The notes: generated by a model from the letters alone, not told the origin. A stretch of DNA of 64,000 bases from Aliamphritea hakodatensis (GCF_024347195.1 NZ_AP025281.1:372001-436000); one strand, 5' to 3'. Shown: positions 16,182-25,319, counted from the stretch's first letter. Program-made: numbers and translations.

Positions 16182-17565
16182 CGTGCGGATCAGGCAGCAC
16201 ATTCATCGGGCCGTTTTAGTGTGTATGCTGCTGGCAGGGTTGCCTTTGCCTGTGTATGCAACGGCGGGGGCAGCCACGCCGGATATTTCGCCATGGCTGA
16301 ACGCGCAGATTAACTGGCGGCAGTTCTCGGGTACTACTTTATCCGTGTTGGCGAATACTCAGCCGGCGTTTCGCGCGCTGGAGAAAAAACTCCCGTATTT
16401 TGAAAAACTCACCGGTATAAAGGTTGGCTTTCACGTTTTACCTCAGGCACGGATGCGGGCAGTTCGCCGGGTGGATCTGGCGGCAGGCGCGGGTATCTAT
16501 GATGTTGTGCCGATCGGCATTTCATATTTGGGGGAAGCTTACCGCAATGGCTGGCTGGAACCGTTGCAGGCGTATTTTGATAACCCGCAACTGACGGATG
16601 CCTGCTGGTATGATCTGGCCGATATTACGCCGGGCAGTCTTGCTCTGAGCAGCATTAACGGTGAGATGCTGGCGCTGCCGTTTGATTTTTTTGCGCCGGT
16701 GTTTTTTTACCGTAAAGATCTTTTTCAGCGCTACGGGCTGGCCGTGCCGGATACCTATGAAGAACTGCTACAGATGAAAATTGCGTTGCAGACGGCGCTG
16801 GAACGGGATGAGATGCAAAACATGTATGCCTTTGCCTCCCGGACCCGCGCCGGTGCCGGCCTGAACACCTGGACGGTCATTCCGGTTATCCGGGCCTATG
16901 GCGGCGCAATGATGGATGAGTCACTGCGGCCGGTATTCAACAGCCCTCAGGCCAAGCATGCCGTGCGGGTTTACCGGGATATGGTCACCGGATATGGCAG
17001 CCCGCCCGGGGCGCAAATGTTAAATTTCCATGAAATCCGTGAACAGTTTAAGGAAGGGCGTCTGGCCTCTGTCATTGCTGCATCCGATTTATTTGCGGAG
17101 ATGGACAGCCCGGAAGAATCCGTCATCTGGGATAAGTGGGAAGCGGCCCCCATGCCCCGGGGGCCGAGGACCAGAGCCACATCGCTCTGGTCCTGGGGCT
17201 TTGCGGTTAATGCCAGTGGTCAGCATAAAAATGCCGCCTGGCTGTTCCTGCAGTGGGCATCTTCCAAAGAAACCGCCATCTTGTTACACCATGACGATGC
17301 GCCCGCGCGAGCGTCACTGTGGCATTCTGACGTCTATGATTACCTTGATGCTCCCGGATTTATCAGCGTCAGCCGCTGGCTTCTGAATCAGCGGGATATT
17401 GATCCGATCCAGAACGGCATAGCGGAGTTTCCGCGGGCCGGTGAAGTTGCTTCTCAGGCGTTTAATGAGATTTTCTTCGGTGCGCCGGTTGCCGCCACAC
17501 TGGATCAGGCGGTGATCCGGGTTGAGCAGATTATGCAATCAGGCTCCGGACGGAGTGACGACTGA
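16174..17565 (+). CDS. Periplasmic extracellular solute-binding protein, family 1 type
   Basis: A 463-residue exported protein with a signal peptide (residues 1 to about 30, ending PVYATAGA). The body resembles ABC sugar/oligosaccharide binders: TLSVLANTQPAFRALEK, a YFEKLTGIKVGF block, IYDVVPIGISYLGEAYRNGWLEPL, and GEMLALPFDFFAPVFFYRKDLF. No permease genes are adjacent. It is placed between a cyclase and a hybrid kinase, overlapping the cyclase stop (ATGACTAA) and seven bases before the kinase, so it probably serves as the periplasmic ligand receptor of that sensor rather than in uptake. A GTG at 16159 is an alternative start. Confidence 0.85.
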   Translation: MTNVRIRQHIHRAVLVCMLLAGLPLPVYATAGAATPDISPWLNAQINWRQFSGTTLSVLANTQPAFRALEKKLPYFEKLTGIKVGFHVLPQARMRAVRRVDLAAGAGIYDVVPIGISYLGEAYRNGWLEPLQAYFDNPQLTDACWYDLADITPGSLALSSINGEMLALPFDFFAPVFFYRKDLFQRYGLAVPDTYEELLQMKIALQTALERDEMQNMYAFASRTRAGAGLNTWTVIPVIRAYGGAMMDESLRPVFNSPQAKHAVRVYRDMVTGYGSPPGAQMLNFHEIREQFKEGRLASVIAASDLFAEMDSPEESVIWDKWEAAPMPRGPRTRATSLWSWGFAVNASGQHKNAAWLFLQWASSKETAILLHHDDAPARASLWHSDVYDYLDAPGFISVSRWLLNQRDIDPIQNGIAEFPRAGEVASQAFNEIFFGAPVAATLDQAVIRVEQIMQSGSGRSDD

Positions 17566-17572
17566 GGTGCAG

Positions 17573-19813
17573 ATGCTGGAAAGGATCTCTTTAAAGCTGA
17601 AGCTGTTGTTGGGGGTGGCGCTGATCATCATTGCCAGCTTTGCGCTCAGTACCTGGCTGCACCTCTATGAACTGCGCATTGCCTACCTTAATGAAGCCAC
17701 CAACAATGCACGTACCTTTACCCAGGAACTGCCCCGGGAAATGCAGAAGTTACGGGAAAGTAATGACAACCTTAACTGGATCCGCAAGGTTCAGACGATC
17801 CGGTGTATTGAGTTATACCGGAGCGGGGAAGCTCAGGGGGTAAAGTTTGTTTCCCTGCTGGATGAGCAGGGGGTCGCGGTGGCACACAGTGATGTGAATC
17901 AGATCGGTGCCACGGTGACCGGCGTGCTGCCCGCCGGGCAAAGCCTGTATCGCGGAGCGGCCCTGCTGGGGGATGGCATTATTTATATTCTGATACCGGT
18001 TACGGGCAAAGATGGCAGTTATATGGGGACCATTTTTATGGGAGAAGATGCCCGGGGCCTGGAGAACAAACTGTCCCAGTCGCTGATGATATCGGTCCTG
18101 GTGTTCTTCCTGTGTATTTTGCTGGGCATTACCGGTTTGTATTACCTGTTAAAAATGTTTTTCCTCCGGCCACTGATGGTGCTGCATGAAGCGGCCAGCC
18201 GGATTACGTCCGGTGATCTCAATAACCCGGTGGTGCTACGGGGGTCCGGCGAGATCGTTGAACTGGCACGCAGCGTCGATCTGATGCGTATCTCCATTCA
18301 GAGTAAGCTGAATGAGCTGAGCAGCTACGGTGACAAGCTGGAAAAAGAAGTGGAACAGCGTACCGCTGAGCTGGCGGCCGAGAAAGAAAATGCCGAAGCG
18401 GCCAATCAGGCCAAGAGTGTTTTTCTGGCGAATATGTCCCATGAAATCCGCACACCGATGAATGCCATTCTGGGGTATTCGCAATTACTGCTGCGGGATA
18501 AAGGGCTGAGCTTTCAGCAACGGGAATCCGTTGATGCTATCAGCCGCGGGGGCACCCATCTGCTGGCGCTGATAAATGATGTGCTGGAAATGTCCAAGAT
18601 CGAAGCCGGGCGGCTGGAGCCGCAGCTGGCGTATTTCAACATCCGTGAAGTCATTGGCGATATGGAGAGCATGTTTGCCAATAAAGCCCGTTCCAAACGG
18701 CTGCTGTTCCGGGTGGAAAATGACTCGCAGATGCCGGACTTTCTGATCACCGATGAAGGCATGTTGCGGCAGTTATTGGTCAATCTGATTGGCAATGCCA
18801 TTAAGTTTACCCATCAGGGCGGGGTGACGGTCCGGACGGTGTTTCAGGCGGTGACAGAAGATACCGGGCGGCTGATTATTCAGGTGGTGGATACCGGTGT
18901 CGGGCTGAGTTCGGAGGAACAGGAACGCATCTTTGAACCCTTTGAACAGTCGGTCATGTCGAGCCGCCAGTACGGCCGCAGCGGCACCGGGCTTGGCCTG
19001 GCAATCTGTTGTCAGTATCTGGAGTTACTGGAAGGGGAAATGCGCCTGCAGAGCCATCTGGGGGAAGGCAGCTGTTTCTCGGTGGAACTGCCGGTACATA
19101 TCGCTGATAACCAGACCCGGCGGCTGAGTGAGTATAATCGCCGGCCCGTCGCACTGGCTGCTGAACAGCCCGTGCCGAAAATTCTGATTGTTGATGATGT
19201 TGCCAGTAACCGGGACATATTCAAGGCATTCCTGCAGCCGCTGGGGTTCCGCCTGGCTGAAGTGGGGAATGCGACCCGGGCACTGGAACTGTACCGCAGC
19301 TGGCAGCCGGATCTGGTACTGATGGATAAACGGATGCCGGAAATGGACGGCATCATGCTCATGCAGCAGATTCAGTCTGCAGCGGCGGATGCCCGTCTGC
19401 GGGTACCGAAGGTGATACTGGTCACCGCCAGCGCCTTTAAAGATGAAGAGCGGGTTGCGATTGAAGCCGGTGCCGATGCCTTTTTACGCAAGCCGGTCAA
19501 TGAGTTTGAACTGTTATCGTTGGTGGGCCGGCTGTTACGGCTGGAGTACGTTTTTGAACGTATTGCCAGCAGTGAAACCGTCAGTCTTCCGGATGATATC
19601 AGCCAGGCACAGCTGGACGCCCTGCCGGACGATTTACATCAGGGGTTGTTGCAGGCGTCGCAGCAAATGAACTTCACCCATTGTCAGCAGATGATTGAGG
19701 CGGTCCGCCGTCATGATTCTGCGATGTATGACATCTTGCAAAAGCTGCTCTGGCATTTTGAATTTGAGCAGATCAGTGAGTGTATGAGGCGGCGTAGCAG
19801 TTATTCTGACTGA
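17573..19813 (+). CDS. Hybrid sensor histidine kinase
   Basis: A 746-residue inner-membrane sensor. TM1 lies at residues 10-30, a periplasmic ligand domain at 31-165, TM2 at 170-195 and HAMP at 200-255. The HisKA domain has the phospho-His at residue 290 (ANMSHEIRTPMN); HATPase shows the N box (LVNLIGNAIKFT), DTGVGLS and GTGLGLAI. A C-terminal REC domain has Asp585 (VLMDKRMPEMDG) and Lys in FLRKPVN, followed by about 90 residues that do not form an obvious Hpt domain. ATG at 17573 follows a GAGGTG site just after the binding protein's stop. With the upstream binding protein and two response regulators, it makes a full signalling module. Confidence 0.92.
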   Translation: MLERISLKLKLLLGVALIIIASFALSTWLHLYELRIAYLNEATNNARTFTQELPREMQKLRESNDNLNWIRKVQTIRCIELYRSGEAQGVKFVSLLDEQGVAVAHSDVNQIGATVTGVLPAGQSLYRGAALLGDGIIYILIPVTGKDGSYMGTIFMGEDARGLENKLSQSLMISVLVFFLCILLGITGLYYLLKMFFLRPLMVLHEAASRITSGDLNNPVVLRGSGEIVELARSVDLMRISIQSKLNELSSYGDKLEKEVEQRTAELAAEKENAEAANQAKSVFLANMSHEIRTPMNAILGYSQLLLRDKGLSFQQRESVDAISRGGTHLLALINDVLEMSKIEAGRLEPQLAYFNIREVIGDMESMFANKARSKRLLFRVENDSQMPDFLITDEGMLRQLLVNLIGNAIKFTHQGGVTVRTVFQAVTEDTGRLIIQVVDTGVGLSSEEQERIFEPFEQSVMSSRQYGRSGTGLGLAICCQYLELLEGEMRLQSHLGEGSCFSVELPVHIADNQTRRLSEYNRRPVALAAEQPVPKILIVDDVASNRDIFKAFLQPLGFRLAEVGNATRALELYRSWQPDLVLMDKRMPEMDGIMLMQQIQSAAADARLRVPKVILVTASAFKDEERVAIEAGADAFLRKPVNEFELLSLVGRLLRLEYVFERIASSETVSLPDDISQAQLDALPDDLHQGLLQASQQMNFTHCQQMIEAVRRHDSAMYDILQKLLWHFEFEQISECMRRRSSYSD

Positions 19814-19896
19814 ACAGGGTTGTATTCAGCGCGTTTTACTGTCATTTAGTAGTTCAGTGAATTGGCTTGCCGAATGGCACATAACAGGGAAACAGA

Positions 19897-20775
19897 ATGG
19901 ATACACCGCAACGTCCGATGCTGGGAATAGGACTGATGATCGCCGGCATGCTGGTGGTGCCTTTACTGGATGTATGTGCCAAGGTCCTTGGCCAGAGCTA
20001 TCCTGTGCTGGAAGTTGTCTGGGCCCGTTACTTTTTTCATTTCCTCTGGTTATTACCCTTGCTGGCCTGGAAGCGTCTTGCCTGGTGGCGCTGGCCTGAA
20101 AGTGCCGGTTCGCAGGGGCTGCGGGGGCTGTTTTTACTGGCCTGTACCCTGTGTTTTTTCCTGTCGATACAAAGCAATCCGATTCCTAATTCCCTGGCGC
20201 TGTTATTCGTTGCGCCGCTGATCATCACGGCGTTTTCGCCACTGATTCTGAGGGAGCGGCTGGACTTACGCCGGGCCGGTGCCGCAGGGCTGGGCTTTGT
20301 GGGGGTGCTGATTGTCCTGCAGCCGGCGGCGGATGATTTTCAGTTTTCCAGCTTATGGGCACTGGCAGCCGGTGTCTGCTATGCATTTTATATTATCTAT
20401 ACCCGGCAAATGTCACAGCGGGCCAGACCGTTAATGGGGCTGATGTATATCGCTATTGTCGGGCTGGCTGTGATGACCCTGCTGGTGCCGTTTGTCTGGG
20501 TTGCTCCGGACCTGAAAGGCTGGGGCATTATGGCGTTGATGGGGCTGTTCGCGGCGGCCGGACATTTCCTGATTATCAAAGCCTGTGAATATGCACCGGC
20601 ATCATTACTGGCACCGTTCAACTACACCGAGATTGTCGGTGCCTGTACCGTCAGCTATCTGTTTTTTGCCTACCTGCCGGATGCGCTGATGTGGCTGGGA
20701 ATCGGCATTATCTGCCTCAGCGGGATTTATACCTCAGTGTATGAATACCGGCGGCAGTCAGCAGCCCGCCGGTAA
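19897..20775 (+). CDS. EamA/DMT-family transporter
   Basis: A 292-residue inner-membrane protein with about ten hydrophobic helices in two EamA repeats. Typical parts are LLDVCAKVLGQSYPVLEVVWARYFF split over TM1-2, SLALLFVAPLIITAFSPLIL, and the second-half LWALAAGVCYAFYIIYTR. The charged RYFF start of TM2 and ILRERLD loop are common in the S-adenosylmethionine/purine-like DMT group, but the substrate is not known. It is unrelated in orientation to the preceding kinase and has its own AGGGAAAC-like ribosome site. Confidence 0.88.
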   Translation: MDTPQRPMLGIGLMIAGMLVVPLLDVCAKVLGQSYPVLEVVWARYFFHFLWLLPLLAWKRLAWWRWPESAGSQGLRGLFLLACTLCFFLSIQSNPIPNSLALLFVAPLIITAFSPLILRERLDLRRAGAAGLGFVGVLIVLQPAADDFQFSSLWALAAGVCYAFYIIYTRQMSQRARPLMGLMYIAIVGLAVMTLLVPFVWVAPDLKGWGIMALMGLFAAAGHFLIIKACEYAPASLLAPFNYTEIVGACTVSYLFFAYLPDALMWLGIGIICLSGIYTSVYEYRRQSAARR

Positions 20776-20818
20776 GTGATCAGGCCACTGCGCAGAGCGG
20801 CGCTGTTGCGGTCAGGTA

Positions 20819-21265
20819 TTACTCCGCTTTTCCGACGGCGGTTCCCAGAATTAATCCGAATACCATGTGCCCCATCAGTGCGACCATTGCCCGGGGCATG
20901 CTGTCGAGAAACAGGCCCTGACCGATCAGTGGCATGACGACAGTCATCGCGAACAGGTAAACGAATAACAGGAAGATCACACCACGTATCGGAGCCGGTC
21001 CGGGCAGGCGGCGGGCTGCCAGTATCAGGTATGCCAGCGGAAAGGCCAGGGTGCCCAGCGCGAAGTGGGCGATCATGCCATCCAGATGTGAGCCGTTAAA
21101 CAGCGGTGCCAGAATTGCGGCAACATCCATTGCGCGGCCGATCATCAGTGGGGCGATAAATTTTCCCATCAGCGTAAACGCCAGGGTACCGGCGAAGCCT
21201 CCCAGCAGTGCTCTCAGGAGATGGCTTTTGATGTAGGTACCGGTGTCACTAGAGTAAGCATTCAT
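20819..21265 (-). CDS. Four-helix membrane protein, unknown
   Basis: A 148-residue protein with about four hydrophobic segments (around 20-40, 65-85, 95-115, 125-143) and Gly/Ala-rich helices such as LLGGFAGTLAFTLMGKFIAP. This layout is like the DUF6789/DUF2938-type membrane proteins, but the assignment is only a resemblance. It is convergent with the EamA gene and codirectional with the FMN enzyme, 93 bases away; no function can be named. Confidence 0.7.
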   Translation of the reverse strand: MNAYSSDTGTYIKSHLLRALLGGFAGTLAFTLMGKFIAPLMIGRAMDVAAILAPLFNGSHLDGMIAHFALGTLAFPLAYLILAARRLPGPAPIRGVIFLLFVYLFAMTVVMPLIGQGLFLDSMPRAMVALMGHMVFGLILGTAVGKAE

Positions 21266-21358
21266 ATATTGATCTCTGTTTGGTGGATAGCTTCTCTGTT
21301 CAGGTGTCTCTCTGTGAACAGGGGGGGGCTGAGTAAGTGTTAACTGGCTTTCAGGGTC

Positions 21359-22948
21359 TCAGGGCGGGGAGGCGAAGTATTGTGCGCTTGCCCGGTGCCA
21401 GTCTGTGGCGTAGTCAGGGGGAATGTCATCCCCCAGAAGCGCTTCAGGGGCCAGGTAGTTGTAGAGATCCCGGTAATTCTTTTCCCGTTCATCTTCGACT
21501 CGTCGCCAGATCTGTTCCGGCTGTAGCTGATCAGGGTGGCTGAGGCCCATCGCCCCCAGAATTTCCAGCATGCTCTCAACGGTCGCACCGTGGTAGTTAG
21601 CCACCCGCACATGTTTTTCTCTGATGTTAACTGCCTTGCCCAGTTTCGGATCCTGAGTAGCAATGCCGGTAGGGCAGGTGTTGGTGTTGCAGCGCAAAGA
21701 CTGAATACAGCCCAGTGCAAACATCATGGCCCGGGCGGCATTACACATGTCTGCACCTAAGGCCAGCTTAGTGATGATATCGAAACCGGTGGCGACTTTT
21801 CCGCTGGCAATGATCCGGACCTGATTTCGCAGGCCGGTACCTACCAGACAGTTATGCACAAACAGCAGGCCTTCGTTGAGCGGCGTCCCAAGTCGGTCGG
21901 TATATTCAACCGGTGCCGCGCCGGTGCCGCCTTCAGCACCGTCCACCGTGATGAAATCCGGCACAATGCCGGTATCCAGCATGGCCTTGCAGATGCCCAT
22001 GAATTCCGTGCGGTTACCGATACAGAGTTTAAAACCGACGGGTTTGCCACCGGACAAACTGCGAAGCTTTTCGACAAAGATCAGCAACTCAGTCGGCGTA
22101 GAGAAGGCTGTATGGGCAGGAGGGGATATAACGTCCTCACCGACCGGGACCAGACGGATATCGGCAATCTCCTGATTCACCTTCTTTGCCGGAAGCACGC
22201 CACCATGGGCGGGTTTGGCTCCCTGAGACAGCTTAATTTCGATCATTTTTACCTGCGGGAGTGCGGCTTTGTCTGCAAAAGCGTCCGGGTCGAAATTCCC
22301 GTGTTTATTTCTGCAGCCAAAGTAGCCGGTGCCGATTTGCCAGAAGATATCTCCGCCTTCCTGCTGGTGGTAGGGGCTCAGGCCGCCTTCGCCGGTGTTG
22401 TGGGCAAAGCCACCCAGCTTAGCGCCGGCATTCAGGGCACGGATTGCATTCGGACTGAGGGCACCGAAACTCATGGCTGAAATGTTCAGGCGGGAGGCTT
22501 CATAAGGCTGTTTGCAGTGTGTGCCGCCGACCTTGACCCGACTGTCGGCCTGACTGATGGTTTTGGGCGACAGGGAATGGTTCGCCCGGTGATAGCCATT
22601 GCTGGTGATATCGAACTGGGTACCGAAAGGCTGGGTATCATTGCTTTTTTTGGCGCGGGCATAAATCAGGTTTCTGATTTCCCGGTTATAGGGGCGGCCA
22701 CTCTGGTTAGTTTCGATAAAGTATTGTCTTAGCTCCGGCCCGATGGACTGCAGCAAATAACGCAGATGGCCGATGACCGGATAATTGTGCAATACGTTAT
22801 GTTTAGGGGTATTGATGTCATACAGGCCCACGAGTATGTAGGGCAGCAGGATGGCAAAGCCCCACAGTGCGGCGGGATGCAGCAGTGACAGGAGTAATAT
22901 CAGCAGGGTGCCGGATACTGAGATCCGGAAGAATATTTTTCTGGCCAT
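21359..22948 (-). CDS. FMN-binding glutamate-synthase-like protein
   Basis: A 529-residue protein of the stand-alone glutamate-synthase central/FMN domain family. An N-terminal hydrophobic region (residues 8-45) suggests membrane attachment. The catalytic barrel shows RLNISAMSFGALSPNA, the NTGEGGLSPYH loop, KLSQGAKPAHGG, FITVDGAEGGTGAAP and the Cys-rich block MFALGCIQSLRCNTNTCPTG that binds a 3Fe-4S cluster in glutamate synthase. No glutaminase domain or small subunit gene is present, so it is not a complete glutamate synthase; the family's true reaction is unclear. It is monocistronic as far as can be seen. Confidence 0.9.
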   Translation of the reverse strand: MARKIFFRISVSGTLLILLLSLLHPAALWGFAILLPYILVGLYDINTPKHNVLHNYPVIGHLRYLLQSIGPELRQYFIETNQSGRPYNREIRNLIYARAKKSNDTQPFGTQFDITSNGYHRANHSLSPKTISQADSRVKVGGTHCKQPYEASRLNISAMSFGALSPNAIRALNAGAKLGGFAHNTGEGGLSPYHQQEGGDIFWQIGTGYFGCRNKHGNFDPDAFADKAALPQVKMIEIKLSQGAKPAHGGVLPAKKVNQEIADIRLVPVGEDVISPPAHTAFSTPTELLIFVEKLRSLSGGKPVGFKLCIGNRTEFMGICKAMLDTGIVPDFITVDGAEGGTGAAPVEYTDRLGTPLNEGLLFVHNCLVGTGLRNQVRIIASGKVATGFDIITKLALGADMCNAARAMMFALGCIQSLRCNTNTCPTGIATQDPKLGKAVNIREKHVRVANYHGATVESMLEILGAMGLSHPDQLQPEQIWRRVEDEREKNYRDLYNYLAPEALLGDDIPPDYATDWHRASAQYFASPP

Positions 22949-23313
22949 AACAGGTTCTTCTTGTCGTGAGTATTGGGGCGTGGCGGCAACTCTTAAGCAC
23001 CTGAGGGCGTGCAGGGCACGTGACCTGTGGCGGATGTGAGGTTTTCCTCTGGCCGGAAAGCATCTGCAGGCGACTGCTCGGGGATTGCTGCCTGCTGACC
23101 AGATTAGTGATTGCGCTGCCGGGTGTTTGTCAGGCAGCTAACAGACAGACGATGGGGTGCTGCGATACAGGACGGGGCAAACTGCACGTAATGCGTGTAT
23201 TTACGGACGCTCTGCACATCCGTTACGGAGGCACTCGGTGAGCGGACACAGGTGTCTGTGTATGAGGTTACTGAAAGTTGCCGTGATGGCGTAGTCGTTG
23301 TGGATAACGCTTT
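22949..23313. other. 365-base region with no recognised gene
   Basis: Only short open frames without ribosome sites are present. It should carry the promoter of the FMN enzyme (minus strand). Nothing structured was noticed apart from the terminator of the next transcript at its right end. Confidence 0.5.
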
Positions 23314-23339
23314 AAAAAGCAGGGGCATTAAGCCCCTGC
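23314..23339 (-). terminator. Rho-independent terminator of the hupE operon
   Basis: On the minus strand GCAGGGGC-TTAAT-GCCCCTGC is followed by TTTTT. It lies eight bases after the stop of the membrane-anchor gene and ends the IclR/His-rich/HupE-oriented transcription. Confidence 0.93.
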
Positions 23340-23346
23340 GCACGGA

Positions 23347-24081
23347 TCAGATCACCCGTTTCAGGTTAATAAAATCGCCACTCACTTCAAGGCTGAGGGT
23401 GACGTTCTGTTTGGTGCGGTTACGCCAGAACCAGCCGTGTTTGCCATCGAAAGCGGCTTTCAGTTCGCCGCTGTCGCCGGGGACAAACCGGCCTTTACCG
23501 TAGCCATGGTAAAAGCTTTTCGGGGCGTCATACGGGTCACCGTGGGTGTCGTAGTTCAGCTTACCGCCGTTGGCACTCCAGCTGTAATTCACCAGAGCAT
23601 TTTGTTTCATCTCCAGTTTAATCTCAGCGCCCTGACCGGGCTTCAGCACAAAGCTGACCGTCCGGCTTCTGGCGGCAGGCTTAGCCGGTTCTGCGGCTGC
23701 CTGCGCCGTTTTGGCGGCGGCAATTTCCACAGGTTTTGCGGCAGGTTGTGGTTCGGGCTGCACCACTGGCTTAGCGGTGACGGTGACCGCCGGCAGCGGG
23801 GCGGTGCTCACAGCAGCCGTCGCGACCGGTACAGCAGCAGGTGCGGGAACCGCAGTGTCAGCAGCATCGGCAGCGGCTTCTGCCGCCAGCTGTTGCTTGA
23901 TCTCGCCCATTTCGGTCAAGCCGAGGAAGCGGCCTGCGCCGGTCGGGTCAACGGCATATTCGGAGGGCAGCACTACGCAGATCAGCAGAACCGTGGCAAC
24001 CACCAGTGCAGCAAGGGTAGAACGGACCAGCTGAGCCGCGCTGGGCTGGGGCTGGGATGAAAATTCACTGTTATACATCAT
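23347..24081 (-). CDS. Transmembrane anchor protein of the HupE locus
   Basis: A 244-residue protein with one N-terminal helix (about residues 20-42; LAALVVATVLLICVVLP), an Ala/Pro-rich flexible linker (60-140), and a C-terminal beta-rich domain with RSRTVSFVLKPGQGAEIKLEM and KHGWFWRNRT. Proteins of this shape are repeatedly annotated as transmembrane anchor protein beside HupE/UreJ genes. The C-terminal domain would face the periplasm. It follows hupE by 23 bases and precedes a terminator, so it is the last gene of the operon. Ligand and partner are unknown; a role with HupE in metal uptake is inferred. Confidence 0.82.
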   Translation of the reverse strand: MMYNSEFSSQPQPSAAQLVRSTLAALVVATVLLICVVLPSEYAVDPTGAGRFLGLTEMGEIKQQLAAEAAADAADTAVPAPAAVPVATAAVSTAPLPAVTVTAKPVVQPEPQPAAKPVEIAAAKTAQAAAEPAKPAARSRTVSFVLKPGQGAEIKLEMKQNALVNYSWSANGGKLNYDTHGDPYDAPKSFYHGYGKGRFVPGDSGELKAAFDGKHGWFWRNRTKQNVTLSLEVSGDFINLKRVI

Positions 24082-24104
24082 TAGTTTTCCTTAAATCTGT
24101 CGGG

Positions 24105-24833
24105 TCACGGGGTGAGGATCAGGCCGCTGATCTGGTAGCCCATCAGCAGGAAGCCGAGGCTCATCATGGCGACGTTGGCGGTATAGGCATGACGCATAAA
24201 ATTGCGGTTGCGCCGCCAGAAGCCCATCAGTATCAGAATGGCGGACAGGGCCAGTATCTGGCCGATTTCCACACCCACATTGAAGGCAATCAGGTTGATT
24301 AACAGGCCGTCCGGCGAGATGTCGAAGTCCTGAATCTTAGTGGCCAGCCCGAAGCCATGCATCAGGCCGAACAGAAGGGTGGCCGCTTTGGTATTCGGCT
24401 GAAAGCCAAACCAGCGGGGGAAAGCCCCCAGATTATCCAGGGCTTTGTAGACCACGGAAAAGCCGATGATGGCATCCACCACATAGGCGCTGACGCTGAT
24501 GTTAGTCAGCACGCCTAACAGCAGAGTGACCGAATGGCCCATCGCAAACAGGGTGACATACAGGCCGACATCCTTAAGCCGGTAGAGGAAGAAAATAACG
24601 CCGAACAGGAACAGCAGATGATCGTATCCGGTGACCATGTGTTTGGCCCCCAGATAGATGAACGGGATGATCAGTACCCCGGAGCTTTCCTGAATATAGC
24701 CCTTGTCGCCGGTTGCAACGCCGTGCGCAAAGGCAGCATCAATGCTGCTGAGCAGCAGCATACACGCCAGTATAATAAGCAGCGTGTAGCGGCCGGCGGG
24801 CAAAGGCCGGCCGGCAGATAAATCACTAAACAT
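24105..24833 (-). CDS. HupE/UreJ-family membrane protein, probable metal permease
   Basis: A 242-residue inner-membrane protein with a leader helix and six further hydrophobic segments. HupE/UreJ hallmarks are His residues in KHMVTGYDHLLFLFG, AMGHSVTLLLG and LMHGFGLATKI. Known members carry nickel or cobalt for hydrogenase, urease or B12. No such enzyme gene is near, so the metal here is open (Ni, Co, Zn or Cu). AGGG before the ATG fits. It lies between the His-rich protein gene and the membrane-anchor gene, and the three probably form one operon. Confidence 0.88.
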   Translation of the reverse strand: MFSDLSAGRPLPAGRYTLLIILACMLLLSSIDAAFAHGVATGDKGYIQESSGVLIIPFIYLGAKHMVTGYDHLLFLFGVIFFLYRLKDVGLYVTLFAMGHSVTLLLGVLTNISVSAYVVDAIIGFSVVYKALDNLGAFPRWFGFQPNTKAATLLFGLMHGFGLATKIQDFDISPDGLLINLIAFNVGVEIGQILALSAILILMGFWRRNRNFMRHAYTANVAMMSLGFLLMGYQISGLILTP

Positions 24834-24883
24834 AATTAGCCCTATGAGTTAATACACATCAGGCAGGCGCGGGCCTGCCGGTT

Positions 24884-25291
24884 TCAGACGTGCTGCAGAG
24901 CTCTGGGAGGGCGTTCGATCAGAAATAGCGGCGGATTAGGGATCCATTGTCGGTAGAATGACGGACGGGTATCTGTTAACGGGGCGTGATGGTTACTGCC
25001 ATCCAGCGCCAGTTGCACCGAATCATGCAGATGATCAGCGGTTTGTGGCGGATGCTGGTGGGTAATATTGAACGTCTGATGGAATGACTGTTGCTGATGA
25101 TCATGGTCGTGTCCGTGGTCATCATTATCGGCCAGCGTTTGTGTGTCTGTGACAACCGGTGCCGGCAGGTGAACGGTAACCGCCAGGGTAAACAGATGCC
25201 CGCCCCATGCATATAGCAGCATGAGGATCAGCGGGGCGATCAGAGGTTTTCGGGTGGCAGTGTTCACAGTCGGTTTGGTTGTCCGGGTCAT
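24884..25291 (-). CDS. Membrane-anchored His-rich protein, putative metal binder
   Basis: A 135-residue protein with a single hydrophobic segment (about residues 17-38) and a His/Asp-rich exposed part (DDHGHDHDHQQQSFHQ around 57-72, then further HQH, HLH and NHH). This points to binding of Zn, Ni, Co or Cu in the periplasm. No named family was recognised. Position directly upstream of hupE, 50 bases apart, suggests delivery or buffering of the metal for the permease. The start codon has no clear ribosome site, but a perfect hairpin lies ten bases ahead of it. Confidence 0.7.
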   Translation of the reverse strand: MTRTTKPTVNTATRKPLIAPLILMLLYAWGGHLFTLAVTVHLPAPVVTDTQTLADNDDHGHDHDHQQQSFHQTFNITHQHPPQTADHLHDSVQLALDGSNHHAPLTDTRPSFYRQWIPNPPLFLIERPPRALQHV

Positions 25292-25300
25292 CAGATGGCG

Positions 25301-25319
25301 GCAGCATAAAGGATGCTGC
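25301..25319 (-). promoter_or_regulatory. Leader hairpin before the His-rich gene
   Basis: GCAGCAT and ATGCTGC are perfect seven-base arms around five bases, ending ten bases before the start codon at 25291. In RNA it could sequester the translation start or act as a weak stop after the iclR-type gene. It matches no riboswitch known to me. Confidence 0.45.

Noticed and set aside
21854..22480. 208-codon frame antisense to the FMN enzyme, and similar long antisense frames at 29582-30391 and 54061-54615
   Set aside because: They lie fully opposite well-recognised or well-supported genes, have no ribosome sites and translate to composition typical of shadows.
22949..23503. Several 60-100-codon frames around the terminator at 23314
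   Set aside because: They lack ribosome sites, mutually overlap and show no family features.
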